Below, one piece after another: positions 9,394 to 16,659 of a stretch of DNA of 64,000 nucleotides (the first letter of the stretch is position 1; every line of letters begins with the position of its first letter). The DNA comes from Marinirhabdus sp963799365 (GTDB lineage Bacteria; Bacteroidota; Bacteroidia; Flavobacteriales; Flavobacteriaceae). Both the position numbers and the translations under genes were made by a program. The DNA lies in assembly GCA_963799365.1 (NCBI GenBank), contig CAWCWV010000006.1:62001-126000 (forward strand). Direction: 5' to 3'. The notes under the pieces are model-generated. The model worked only from the letters and a program-made list of their open reading frames with translations, made no database searches and was not told the origin of the DNA.

Positions 9394-9951
9394 TTAATTT
9401 TCTTCTGAAGTTTCAATAGATCGGAGTGTAATGGTGCTTTGTACAGGCACATTTGCTCCCAGTTTTTCTTGTATTCCGTAATATCCAAAAGCTTTATAGG
9501 AAGGGAATAAAAAGGTAACTGTTTCACCTTCTTTCATTATTTTAATTCCTTCTCTTATCCCAGAGATAAGATCTTGATTGCTTTGATCTACTTGGTATTT
9601 TTGGAGGCCATTTTCAGCTTCTGAGACTATGGTGACACCTTCTAAATCTTTCACATCGTAGGTAAAGGTTACTATGTCTCCAAATTTTGGCATTATAGTA
9701 CTTAACGTATCTTTTACATTGTAAAAGTACCAAAAGCCGTTTGGATTAGACTCAAATTCAGTAGTACTATTTTGGGCAATTATTTTAGTGATAATTGCTT
9801 CTTCTTTTTTATACAATTTTTTATTACGCTCTGCACTTTCTTTAATAAAACTTCCAGAACTACGCTGAACAGGCCTTCTAGCTTCAGGACTTTTACAGGC
9901 CACAGCAAAAACAAGAAATAGTACTAAATATGAAAAATTACGCATTGGCAT
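9394..9951 (-). CDS. gldI: GldI-type gliding-motility FKBP lipoprotein
   Basis: 185 residues. Lipoprotein signal with Cys19 (LVFAVACKSPEARRP), a helical N-terminal part and a C-terminal FKBP domain (about 80-180; FGDIVTFTYDVKD, FLFPSYKAFGYYG, STITLRSI). Length and layout fit GldI, an FKBP-like lipoprotein needed for gliding in Flavobacterium, where it likely helps fold motility/T9SS proteins. Its start overlaps the end of the DHH gene by 14 bp (8 bp if the second Met at 9945 is used), so the two are translationally coupled. The fusion PPIase follows 32 bp downstream. Confidence 0.82.
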   Translation of the reverse strand: MPMRNFSYLVLFLVFAVACKSPEARRPVQRSSGSFIKESAERNKKLYKKEEAIITKIIAQNSTTEFESNPNGFWYFYNVKDTLSTIMPKFGDIVTFTYDVKDLEGVTIVSEAENGLQKYQVDQSNQDLISGIREGIKIMKEGETVTFLFPSYKAFGYYGIQEKLGANVPVQSTITLRSIETSEEN

Positions 9952-10960
9952 TCAGGGCATTTTTATAGTCTGGCAAGATACTAATAAATTCAGAAATGGT
10001 TTCATCGATGTTTTTGTCGCTTTTTCCTCCCGCTGCATTGGTATGGCCGCCACCGTTGTAATGTGTTCTTGCAAATTCGTTTACAGAAAAAGATCCCTTA
10101 CTTCTGAAGGATATTTTTACAATGTCATCCTGCTTACTTTCAATAAAAATTACTGCAAATTTTATTCCTAATACCGATAGTGAATAATTTACAAATCCTT
10201 CAGTATCCCCTTTTTTAAAATTATGATCATCCAATTCTTTTTGCGTGAGCGTAATGAATGCTGTGTTGTATTCTGAAAGGATTGTCATGTTTTTTAATGC
10301 AACGCCTAATAATTTTAACCTATCAGGTGTGTTAGTGTCATAAATATTGTTGTGTATTTCAGAGCCATTTGCCCCAGCCTCCATTAAATGAGCTATTACC
10401 CTATGCGTAGTTGGAGAAGTGGAAGAAAACCTGAAACTACCAGTATCGGTCATTATCCCTGTGTATAAATTTGTGGCAATTTCAGCAGAAAGTAAATCCA
10501 GTCTTCCCAATGCATTTATAAAATGATATACCATTTCGGAAGTTGAACTCATCTTCACATCACTATAAGTAACCACAGCATATTCTGAGGGTGCCTGGTG
10601 GTGATCTATCATTATAAATTTGCCTTCGCAACTTTCCAATACTACTTCCAAATCTCCAACTCTGTTGAGCGAATTGAAATCTAAGGTAAAAACAATATCG
10701 GCTTCGTTAAAAAATTGTTGGCATTTTTCAGGTTCTTTATCGTACATACAAATTATTTCATTCCCTGGCATCCACTTTAGAAAGGCAGGATAATCGTTTG
10801 GCATGACAACTTGTGTATCGTGTCCCAAAGCTTGTAGAAAAAAATATAATCCCATACAAGAGCCTATGGCATCACCATCTGGGTTTTTATGTCCAACCAC
10901 CACTACTTTTTTAGGAGTACTTAATAAGGCTTCAACTTGTTGTGTAATTTCTTCGTTCAT
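9938..10960 (-). CDS. DHH-family phosphoesterase (NrnA-like: nanoRNase / pAp phosphatase)
   Basis: 340 residues from ATG 10960; a longer form from a TTG at 10978 is possible but less likely. The DHH domain carries the metal motifs GHKNPDGDAIGS near the N terminus and DHHQAP mid-chain, and the DHHA1 domain ends with GGGHTNAAGG. NrnA enzymes degrade short oligoribonucleotides and dephosphorylate 3'-phosphoadenosine 5'-phosphate in the cytosol. It is the first gene of the operon with gldI. Confidence 0.88.
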   Translation of the reverse strand: MNEEITQQVEALLSTPKKVVVVGHKNPDGDAIGSCMGLYFFLQALGHDTQVVMPNDYPAFLKWMPGNEIICMYDKEPEKCQQFFNEADIVFTLDFNSLNRVGDLEVVLESCEGKFIMIDHHQAPSEYAVVTYSDVKMSSTSEMVYHFINALGRLDLLSAEIATNLYTGIMTDTGSFRFSSTSPTTHRVIAHLMEAGANGSEIHNNIYDTNTPDRLKLLGVALKNMTILSEYNTAFITLTQKELDDHNFKKGDTEGFVNYSLSVLGIKFAVIFIESKQDDIVKISFRSKGSFSVNEFARTHYNGGGHTNAAGGKSDKNIDETISEFISILPDYKNALNANA

Positions 10961-11050
10961 AGGAGCGCGAAGATACAAATATTAGGCCTTATGAATTGGA
11001 TACTGTTTTGGACAATTTCTATTATATTCTCGTTAAGAATAGCCAATTGC

Positions 11051-11080
11051 TTGTAATTGTGTTTTAAATACTTACTTTTG
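11051..11080 (+). promoter_or_regulatory. Promoter of ndk
   Basis: TTG at 11051-11053 and TACTTTTG at 11073-11080, spaced 19 bp, match the flavobacterial TTG-N17-23-TAnnTTTG consensus. The ATG at 11101 follows 20 bp after the -7 box. Confidence 0.7.
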
Positions 11081-11100
11081 CACCAAATTTTAAAAAAGTT

Positions 11101-11520
11101 ATGAGAACAGATAGAACATTTACAATGTTAAAGCCTGATAGTGTTGAAAAAGGACACATTGGTGCTATTTTAGAAAAAATAAATGCGAGTGGCTTCCGTA
11201 TTGTTGCTATGAAGCTAACACATATGACAACAGCAGATGCTCAAGAATTTTATGCAGTTCATAGTGAACGTCCTTTTTATGGGGAATTGGTTGAGTATAT
11301 GACGCGTGGTCCTATTGTAGCTGCTATCTTAGAGAAAAACAACGCAGTGGAAGATTTCCGTACGTTAATAGGCGCTACCAACCCAGCCGATGCTGCAGAA
11401 GGTACTATCCGTAAATTATATGCTGCCTCTATTGGTGAGAACGCAGTTCACGGAAGTGATAGTGATGAGAATGCAGCTATTGAAGGTGCTTTCCATTTTT
11501 CTGGACGCGAGATGTTCTAA
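11101..11520 (+). CDS. ndk: Nucleoside diphosphate kinase
   Basis: 139 residues, the normal length. Transfers the terminal phosphate from ATP to other NDPs, keeping NTP and dNTP pools balanced. The active-site His117 lies in ENAVHGSDS, Lys11 is in TMLKPD, and RPFYGELVEYMTRGP and GATNPADAAEGTIR are signature stretches. It is a single-gene unit with a clear promoter and a terminator, divergent from the DHH phosphoesterase operon. Confidence 0.97.
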   Translation: MRTDRTFTMLKPDSVEKGHIGAILEKINASGFRIVAMKLTHMTTADAQEFYAVHSERPFYGELVEYMTRGPIVAAILEKNNAVEDFRTLIGATNPADAAEGTIRKLYAASIGENAVHGSDSDENAAIEGAFHFSGREMF

Positions 11521-11549
11521 TAAGGTATTTCAGAAATTAAAGTCAATAC

Positions 11550-11582
11550 CCTTCTACAAGAAATTGTAGGAGGATTTTTTTT
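11550..11582 (+). terminator. Rho-independent terminator of ndk
   Basis: Stem CCTTCTACAA (11550-11559), GAAA tetraloop, TTGTAGGAGG (11564-11573), one A, then eight T. Confidence 0.85.
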
Positions 11583-11587
11583 ATGTA

Positions 11588-11636
11588 GTGAATAGTGAAT
11601 AGTGAATAGTGAACAGTGATTATTGAACAGTGAAGG
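11588..11636. repeat. 7-bp tandem repeat (gtgaata)n
   Basis: Seven consecutive heptamers: gtgaata three times, then gtgaaca, gtgatta, ttgaaca, gtgaagg. They lie directly after the ndk terminator and before an 8-bp tandem repeat. Confidence 0.8.
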
Positions 11637-11650
11637 TGGAAAAACTAATG

Positions 11651-11714
11651 ACCAACTCACCAAATCACCAACTCACCAACTCACCAACTCACCAATTCAC
11701 CAATTCACCAATCT
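11651..11714. repeat. 8-bp tandem repeat (accaactc)n
   Basis: Eight consecutive octamers close to accaactc (variants accaaatc, accaattc, accaatct). The last unit overlaps the stop codon of the DUF721 gene. Confidence 0.8.
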
Positions 11715-12009
11715 ACTTCAACACTAGCTTCTTTACTAATTCTTTACCTACTTCTTCATTGAGGAGTTTAATTATTTTTTCTTTTCCATAGCTTAATTCT
11801 TCACGTAAGACAGAGGAGCTCAAACTCACAAAAAGTGTTTCCCTTTCTAACAATAGGGCAGTGGTGTATTTTGAAATGGCCTCGCCTAATACATTGTGCC
11901 AGGCTTCTTTAATGGAAACCTTGTCTAGCCCTTTTTCGAGCCGATTGGTGGAGATAAAATTTTTTAAAACATCGCCTATACTACTTTCTTCTGCGTTTCT
12001 TTTGGCCAT
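11713..12009 (-). CDS. DUF721 protein (DciA-like)
   Basis: 98 residues matching the DUF721 family: N-terminal helices (SIGDVLKNFISTNRLEKGLDK), WHNVLGEAISKYT, and an ending rich in E/K (LREELSYGKEKIIKLLNEEVG). Related DciA proteins load the replicative helicase; the Bacteroidetes members are shorter and their role is less certain. The gene lies two genes downstream of recF, a common neighbourhood for this family. Its stop codon lies in a tandem repeat. Confidence 0.82.
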   Translation of the reverse strand: MAKRNAEESSIGDVLKNFISTNRLEKGLDKVSIKEAWHNVLGEAISKYTTALLLERETLFVSLSSSVLREELSYGKEKIIKLLNEEVGKELVKKLVLK

Positions 12010-12064
12010 TTGTTGGATTTATAGCATTTAATTGTTTGAGAGGTTGTAGGTTATTTTGAAAGGT

Positions 12065-12484
12065 CTACTTAAAATCAAACTTTACGAACTTTTTATAAAA
12101 GTACGTCTTTCCTTCTCTATTTAAAACTACTAAACTGCTGTCTTTTGCTTTAATAACAGTTTCTTTCCAGGAATCGAAGGGAGTTTTATAGTAAAACCGT
12201 AAGCTGTCATTTTCTATCTTGAGTTCGAAAGTTTCTGCTTTATTACTCGTTTGAAAGGTACCATCTAATTTGGGTTGTACTTTTTTTCTTATGCCAGCAT
12301 TACCATTTATTTCTATAAAATCTATTGTGGTGCTAATTGCGAACTCCTTTTCGGTTCCGTCTTCAAGCACTGCTTTTTCAATACTCCAGTAGCCCCCTAT
12401 ATACTGAATTTGATCCTTGGGGTCTTGCTTAGCGCATGAACTAGCTATTATAATTATGATTACAATTGGTATAAATTTTTTCAT
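12065..12484 (-). CDS. Small lipoprotein, lipocalin-like
   Basis: 139 residues from ATG 12484. Lipoprotein signal MKKFIP..IIIASSCAKQ, then a beta-rich domain of about 115 residues (YIGGYWSIEKAVLEDG near the start, LVVLNREGKTYFYKKF near the end) that resembles the small lipocalin-type lipoproteins of Bacteroidetes. That resemblance is by pattern only. A GTG 24 bp upstream falls in a tandem repeat and is an unlikely start. Lies between recF and the DUF721 gene. Confidence 0.65.
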   Translation of the reverse strand: MKKFIPIVIIIIIASSCAKQDPKDQIQYIGGYWSIEKAVLEDGTEKEFAISTTIDFIEINGNAGIRKKVQPKLDGTFQTSNKAETFELKIENDSLRFYYKTPFDSWKETVIKAKDSSLVVLNREGKTYFYKKFVKFDFK

Positions 12485-12500
12485 TTTTTCATTTTTTTTA

Positions 12501-12547
12501 CTCACCACTCACCACTCACCACTCACCACTCACCACTCACCACTCAC
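12501..12547. repeat. 7-bp tandem repeat (ctcacca)n
   Basis: About 6.7 perfect copies of ctcacca (gtgagtg-type on the other strand). It fills the gap between recF and the lipoprotein gene, and the recF stop codon lies in the last unit. Confidence 0.85.
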
Positions 12548-13623
12548 AACGGAAACATTTTATACGTATGGCTTACGTTTTTTACAATAGCCTCTGTACG
12601 TTCAGCGTGGGTATCGCTAATAAAGAGCTGTCCAAAATGAGCATCGTCTACAAGTGAGATGAGTTGTGCTACGCGTTCTTCGTCCAATTTGTCGAAAATA
12701 TCATCTAATAATAAGATAGGAGTAACGCCACTTTGCTCCTTTATAAAATCGAATTGTGCCAATTTTAATGCAATGAGATACGATTTTTGCTGTCCTTGTG
12801 AACCAAACTTTTTTACCGGATAGGTATCCAGATTAAACTTTAAATCGTCTTTATGGATGCCAAAGTTGGTGTATTGGGTTATCTTATCTTTACTTCGGTA
12901 TTCTTGTAAGAGTTGTTCTAATGGTGCTTCTTTTAGTTGGCTTTTATATTTCAACCCAACAGTTTCGGTGCCATTACTAATAGATTGATACCGTTTTAGA
13001 AAAATAGGGGCAAAGACCTCTACAAAACGGATTCGTTTTTCAAAAATTGGCGTTCCCAGCTCGTGTAGTTGTAAATCGTAAATTTCTAGTTGAGCTGCGT
13101 TGAAGGTATTGTTTGCTGCGAAATATTTTAGCAAAGCATTTCTCTGTGCTAATACTTTATTATAATTTATGAGTGTATGCAAATATTTGGAATCTCCTTG
13201 TGAAATAACACCATCCATAAATTTCCTTCGGGTATCGCTACCTTCAATGATCAAATCGCGATCTGCAGGAGAAATAATGACTAAAGGTAGAAAACCGATA
13301 TGTTCACTAAATTTTTCGTAGGTTTTCCCATTACGTTTTATGTGTTTTTTCTGTCCGCTTTTGGCACTTATTATTATTTTTTCCTGTCTATCATTTTTAT
13401 CATAATTTCCTTCGATTACGAAAAAATCTGTGCCGTGTTTCATATTCTGGCTCGTAATAGGGTTGAAGTAACTTTTCCCAAAGGAAAGATGGTAAATAGC
13501 ATCCAGTACGTTGGTCTTTCCAACACCATTTTTACCTACGAAACAATTTATTTTGGGATCGAATTGAAAACTATGGGCTTCAAAATTTTTATAGTTGATT
13601 AATGAAACTGAACTTAAAACCAT
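12544..13623 (-). CDS. recF: DNA replication/repair protein RecF
   Basis: 359 residues. An SMC-like ATPase that binds gapped DNA and, with RecO/RecR, loads RecA at replication gaps. Walker A is GKNGVGKTN (about 29-37), the signature region is KKFGSQGQQKSYLIALKLAQ, and the Walker B/D-loop is PILLLDDIFDKLDEER. It is the first gene of a leftward group with the lipoprotein and DUF721 genes. Divergent from the TPR protein gene at 13763. The stop codon lies in a 7-bp tandem repeat. Confidence 0.96.
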   Translation of the reverse strand: MVLSSVSLINYKNFEAHSFQFDPKINCFVGKNGVGKTNVLDAIYHLSFGKSYFNPITSQNMKHGTDFFVIEGNYDKNDRQEKIIISAKSGQKKHIKRNGKTYEKFSEHIGFLPLVIISPADRDLIIEGSDTRRKFMDGVISQGDSKYLHTLINYNKVLAQRNALLKYFAANNTFNAAQLEIYDLQLHELGTPIFEKRIRFVEVFAPIFLKRYQSISNGTETVGLKYKSQLKEAPLEQLLQEYRSKDKITQYTNFGIHKDDLKFNLDTYPVKKFGSQGQQKSYLIALKLAQFDFIKEQSGVTPILLLDDIFDKLDEERVAQLISLVDDAHFGQLFISDTHAERTEAIVKNVSHTYKMFPL

Positions 13624-13734
13624 ATAAATGAACCAGTTGTGTGTTTTTCCTTAAAGATTTATCTTGTAGTAATCGAGTCTGCAAATTATTGAAAAATAAG
13701 AACTTTTTTCCCTTTTAAATTGTAATAAAAATTT

Positions 13735-13742
13735 TATTTTTG
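13735..13742 (+). promoter_or_regulatory. -7 box upstream of the TPR membrane protein
   Basis: TATTTTTG matches TAnnTTTG and lies 20 bp before the ATG at 13763. No well-spaced TTG is seen. Confidence 0.5.
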
Positions 13743-13762
13743 CCCGTTAGTAAACCAAAATT

Positions 13763-14539
13763 ATGGCTACATATAAAAAAAGAGGTTATAAACAACCTAA
13801 ACCGAAGAACGAAACAGATCAAGACGGAGTTTTTGACGGCGATAGTACAACTGCCGAGGTATTTAATACCTTAGATGAAGGTGCCAACAAAACTGAAGCT
13901 TGGGTAGAAAAAAACCAAAAAGGAATTTTAATAGTAGTAGGTATAATTGCCATTGCTGTTTTAGGGTATCTTGGTTTTCAACAGTGGGTTCAAGGGCCTA
14001 AAGAAGCTGAAGCTATGAATGAAATGTTCCAGTCACAGCAATACTTTGAGCAAGCACTTGGTAATGAATCTTTAAGTGATTCATTATATGACCTTTCACT
14101 CAATGGTGGTAGAGGTAAATATGGTTTCTTGGAAATTATTGATAATTATGGAAGCACAAAAGCTGGTAATCTTGCTGAATACTATGCAGGTATGGCTTAT
14201 TTAAGTACTGGTAAATATCAGGAGGCAATCAATCATTTAGATAATTTTAGCAGTGAAGATGAAATGTTAGCTCCTTTGGCTAAAGGTGGAATTGGTGATG
14301 CATTTGCGCAATTAGACCAGAAAGATGAAGCGTTAAAATATTACGAAGAAGCAGCAACCATTCGCAAGAACGAGGTAACATCACCACGTTTTTTATTAAA
14401 AGCAGGTATCATTGCTATGAATCTTGGTAAAACAGACGTTGCTCTAAAGCATTTTGAAACTTTAGAGAAGCAGTATCCAAAATCGACAGAAGCTAAAACT
14501 GCAGTTCCTTATAAAGGGAAGGTAGAGGCTATGCAATAA
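13763..14539 (+). CDS. TPR membrane-anchored protein (YfgM-like)
   Basis: 258 residues: a basic then acidic cytosolic N terminus (about 1-50), one membrane segment (GILIVVGIIAIAVLGYLGF, about 54-72), and a large domain with three or more TPR-like repeats (AEYYAGMAYLSTGKYQEAINHL; KGGIGDAFAQLDQKDEALKYYEEA; AGIIAMNLGKTDVALKHFETL). The layout matches YfgM-type proteins, which attach to the translocon and periplasmic chaperones. The equivalence is inferred. ribH follows after 30 bp, so the two are probably co-transcribed. Confidence 0.8.
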   Translation: MATYKKRGYKQPKPKNETDQDGVFDGDSTTAEVFNTLDEGANKTEAWVEKNQKGILIVVGIIAIAVLGYLGFQQWVQGPKEAEAMNEMFQSQQYFEQALGNESLSDSLYDLSLNGGRGKYGFLEIIDNYGSTKAGNLAEYYAGMAYLSTGKYQEAINHLDNFSSEDEMLAPLAKGGIGDAFAQLDQKDEALKYYEEAATIRKNEVTSPRFLLKAGIIAMNLGKTDVALKHFETLEKQYPKSTEAKTAVPYKGKVEAMQ

Positions 14540-14569
14540 CAATTTTTTCGTTTTGGCGAAATAATACCT

Positions 14570-15073
14570 ATGGCTACTCAAAACAATAACTTATCGGTTT
14601 ACGATAAAACAACAATCCCAAACGCGAAAGATTTTCGGTTTGGGATTGTTGTTTCAGAATGGAATGAAAAAATTACCCAAGGGATGTTTCAAGGTGCTTT
14701 TGATGCCATTCTAGATTGTGGCGGTCAAAAGGAAAATATCGTACGATGGAATGTTCCAGGAAGTTTTGAGCTTATTTATGGCGCAAAAAAAATGTCACAG
14801 AGTTTCGATATGCTGGACGCTATTATTGTGATCGGAAATGTAATACAAGGTGAAACCAAGCATTTCGACTATGTATGTGAAGGGGTGGCACAAGGAATTA
14901 AAGACCTGAATGTGCAAGGGGATATTCCGGTTATTTTCTGTGTCCTTACCGACAATACTATGCAACAATCCATCGATCGAAGTGGCGGTAAACACGGTAA
15001 TAAAGGTACTGAAGCTGCTATTGCAGCTATTAAAATGGCGCAACTACGCAAGGACGCCAAGTTCTACAAATAG
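14570..15073 (+). CDS. ribH: 6,7-dimethyl-8-ribityllumazine synthase
   Basis: 167 residues. Condenses 5-amino-6-ribitylaminouracil with 3,4-dihydroxybutanone phosphate, the penultimate step of riboflavin synthesis; such enzymes assemble as pentamers or 60-mers. Seen: FGIVVSEWNEKIT (Trp31 stacks on substrate in the family), NVPGSFELIYGAKKM, GNVIQGETKHFDYVCEG with catalytic His98, and GNKGTEAA near the end. No other rib gene and no FMN riboswitch is nearby. A 17-bp perfect inverted repeat lies in codons 13-29. Confidence 0.95.
   Translation: MATQNNNLSVYDKTTIPNAKDFRFGIVVSEWNEKITQGMFQGAFDAILDCGGQKENIVRWNVPGSFELIYGAKKMSQSFDMLDAIIVIGNVIQGETKHFDYVCEGVAQGIKDLNVQGDIPVIFCVLTDNTMQQSIDRSGGKHGNKGTEAAIAAIKMAQLRKDAKFYK
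14607..14654. repeat. Long inverted repeat inside the ribH coding start
   Basis: AAACAACAATCCCAAAC (14607-14623) and its exact reverse complement (14638-14654) flank a 14-nt centre. That centre itself pairs CGAAA (14625-14629) with TTTCG (14633-14637), giving about 22 paired bases with one bulged G and a 3-nt loop. It starts 37 nt after the ATG. Confidence 0.85.
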
Positions 15074-15166
15074 TACTATATTCATTAAAATTTAAATTTT
15101 CACACCCTTTGCACTTGCATGGAGGTGATACTCTTTAGTATCTTTCCGTTACTAATAAAGAATTCC

Positions 15167-15922
15167 ATGAAGGTATTAATAATTGAAGATGAAAAGCCTG
15201 CAGCGCGAAGGTTAAACCGGATGTTAGCGCTTCTTGATGTGGCAGTAGACCAAATGCTTCATAGTGTAGATGAATCCATCAATTGGTTTAAAAATAATGA
15301 GCATCCCGATCTTATTTTTTTAGATATCCAATTAAGTGATGGATTGTCTTTTGAAATTTTTGATGAAGTAACTATACAAAGCTCTATTATTTTCACGACT
15401 GCTTATGATGAATACGCACTCCAGGCTTTTAAACTAAATAGTATAGACTACCTCTTAAAACCCATTGATGAAGATGAACTTGCCGCAGCTGTAAAAAAAT
15501 ACAAGTCGCGACATCCAAAGACGCAAAATGTTCAATTAAATTTTGACGACATTAAAAAACTGCTTACGAATCCTGTTGAAAGAGCGTACAAGAAACGATT
15601 TACTACCAAGATTGGACAGCATATAAAAATGATTTCGGTAGACGAAATAGAATGTTTTTATTCTGAAAATAAAGGAACCTACGCTCACACTGTAGACGGT
15701 AGGGATTATTTACTAGATACTACGCTGGAACAATTAGAAGATGAGTTAGCACCACAAACGTTTTTCAGAATAAGCCGTAAGTATTATATAAACATTAATG
15801 CGATTAAAGATATTATTAGCTACACGAATAGCCGCCTACAATTAAAATTGAAAAGTTACAAAGAGCAAGAAGTAATTGTAGCGCGAGAGCGTGTACGTGA
15901 CTTTAAACTGTGGCTGGAGTAA
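15167..15922 (+). CDS. LytTR-type response regulator
   Basis: 251 residues from ATG 15167, chosen because the receiver fold begins MKVLIIEDEK; a longer frame from 15119 adds an unconserved leader. Receiver domain 1-120 with Glu7-Asp8-Glu9 and phospho-acceptor Asp53 (LIFLDIQLSD), followed by a LytTR DNA-binding domain (about 145-250; IECFYSENKGTYAHTVDGRDY, FFRISRKYYIN). No LytS-type kinase gene is next to it in this window, so it is an orphan here. Its stop lies 5 bp from the convergent GDPD-like gene. Confidence 0.92.
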   Translation: MKVLIIEDEKPAARRLNRMLALLDVAVDQMLHSVDESINWFKNNEHPDLIFLDIQLSDGLSFEIFDEVTIQSSIIFTTAYDEYALQAFKLNSIDYLLKPIDEDELAAAVKKYKSRHPKTQNVQLNFDDIKKLLTNPVERAYKKRFTTKIGQHIKMISVDEIECFYSENKGTYAHTVDGRDYLLDTTLEQLEDELAPQTFFRISRKYYININAIKDIISYTNSRLQLKLKSYKEQEVIVARERVRDFKLWLE

Positions 15923-15927
15923 ATTAT

Positions 15928-16659
15928 CTAAAATGGCTTGTAATTTGTTAGCACCAAAGCTACCGTAGTATCTTTTAGCATATTTCTTACCAAACTATAA
16001 TCGCTAATTTTGGAATGTCTAATACACCAGAAATATTTTGTAGTTTCTGGAAAATAATCCTTTAAAATTTCATAATCAAAATGTTCGGTGGAAATACTTA
16101 AGTAGGGTTGTATCTTCAAAATATCCCTAATATTTTTTATTTCTGAGCTTAAATCTGTTTTTGGTAGTTTGTGTAAATTTTGTTTCAAATAATAACTTGT
16201 TCTATAGCCTTCAGCTTCAAATAGGCCTAACTTTTCAGGATATCTAGTTTCTATTAAAATACTTTGTTTAGGATATTTCCTTTCATTTAAGATGCTGTTT
16301 AGCTTTTGTAAAATGAGTTCAGCATTATTTTCATCCAGATTTTTAATATCCAACCATAAAAAGGGTTGATGATCTCCCAGGGCAGCTACATAAGTATTAA
16401 ATGTAAGCCCAATAGATGGTGAAGGTGGATGGTGAATATCAAGAATGTTTGTTTCAGAAATATATACCAGGTCTACTTCTATAGCTTCAATGTTGGAGAG
16501 GCTACTTTCCAGTTTTTCCAATGTGTTCACGCGATGTGCTCCAATCTTATTATAGTATCCTAAAAATTCAATTTTCATGGGGCTGTGTTTGTAAAGCCAG
16601 AAGAGCAGTATTCCCAATAAAAGAAAACCTAGTATTATCATAAATTTACCTTTTGTCAT
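15928..16659 (-). CDS. Membrane-anchored protein with a GDPD/PLC-like fold (tentative)
   Basis: 243 residues: an N-terminal membrane anchor (IILGFLLLGILLFWLY), then a domain with GAHRVNTLEKL..SLSN..AIEVDLVYI and LDIHHPP, followed by FLWLDIKNL. The His/Glu-x-Asp spacing recalls the start of glycerophosphodiester phosphodiesterase and related TIM-barrel proteins (HRVN..E...EVDL), but the standard GDPD motif is not complete, so catalysis is unproven. It overlaps the EptC-like gene by 14 bp, so the two are co-translated and probably act on the same envelope lipid. Confidence 0.55.
   Translation of the reverse strand: MTKGKFMIILGFLLLGILLFWLYKHSPMKIEFLGYYNKIGAHRVNTLEKLESSLSNIEAIEVDLVYISETNILDIHHPPSPSIGLTFNTYVAALGDHQPFLWLDIKNLDENNAELILQKLNSILNERKYPKQSILIETRYPEKLGLFEAEGYRTSYYLKQNLHKLPKTDLSSEIKNIRDILKIQPYLSISTEHFDYEILKDYFPETTKYFWCIRHSKISDYSLVRNMLKDTTVALVLTNYKPF

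Noticed and set aside
11588..12547. CRISPR array
   Set aside because: The repeats are tandem 7-8-mers with no spacers and no cas genes nearby.
14570..15073. FMN riboswitch or other rib genes near ribH
   Set aside because: No RFN element sequence seen upstream and no other riboflavin genes in the window.
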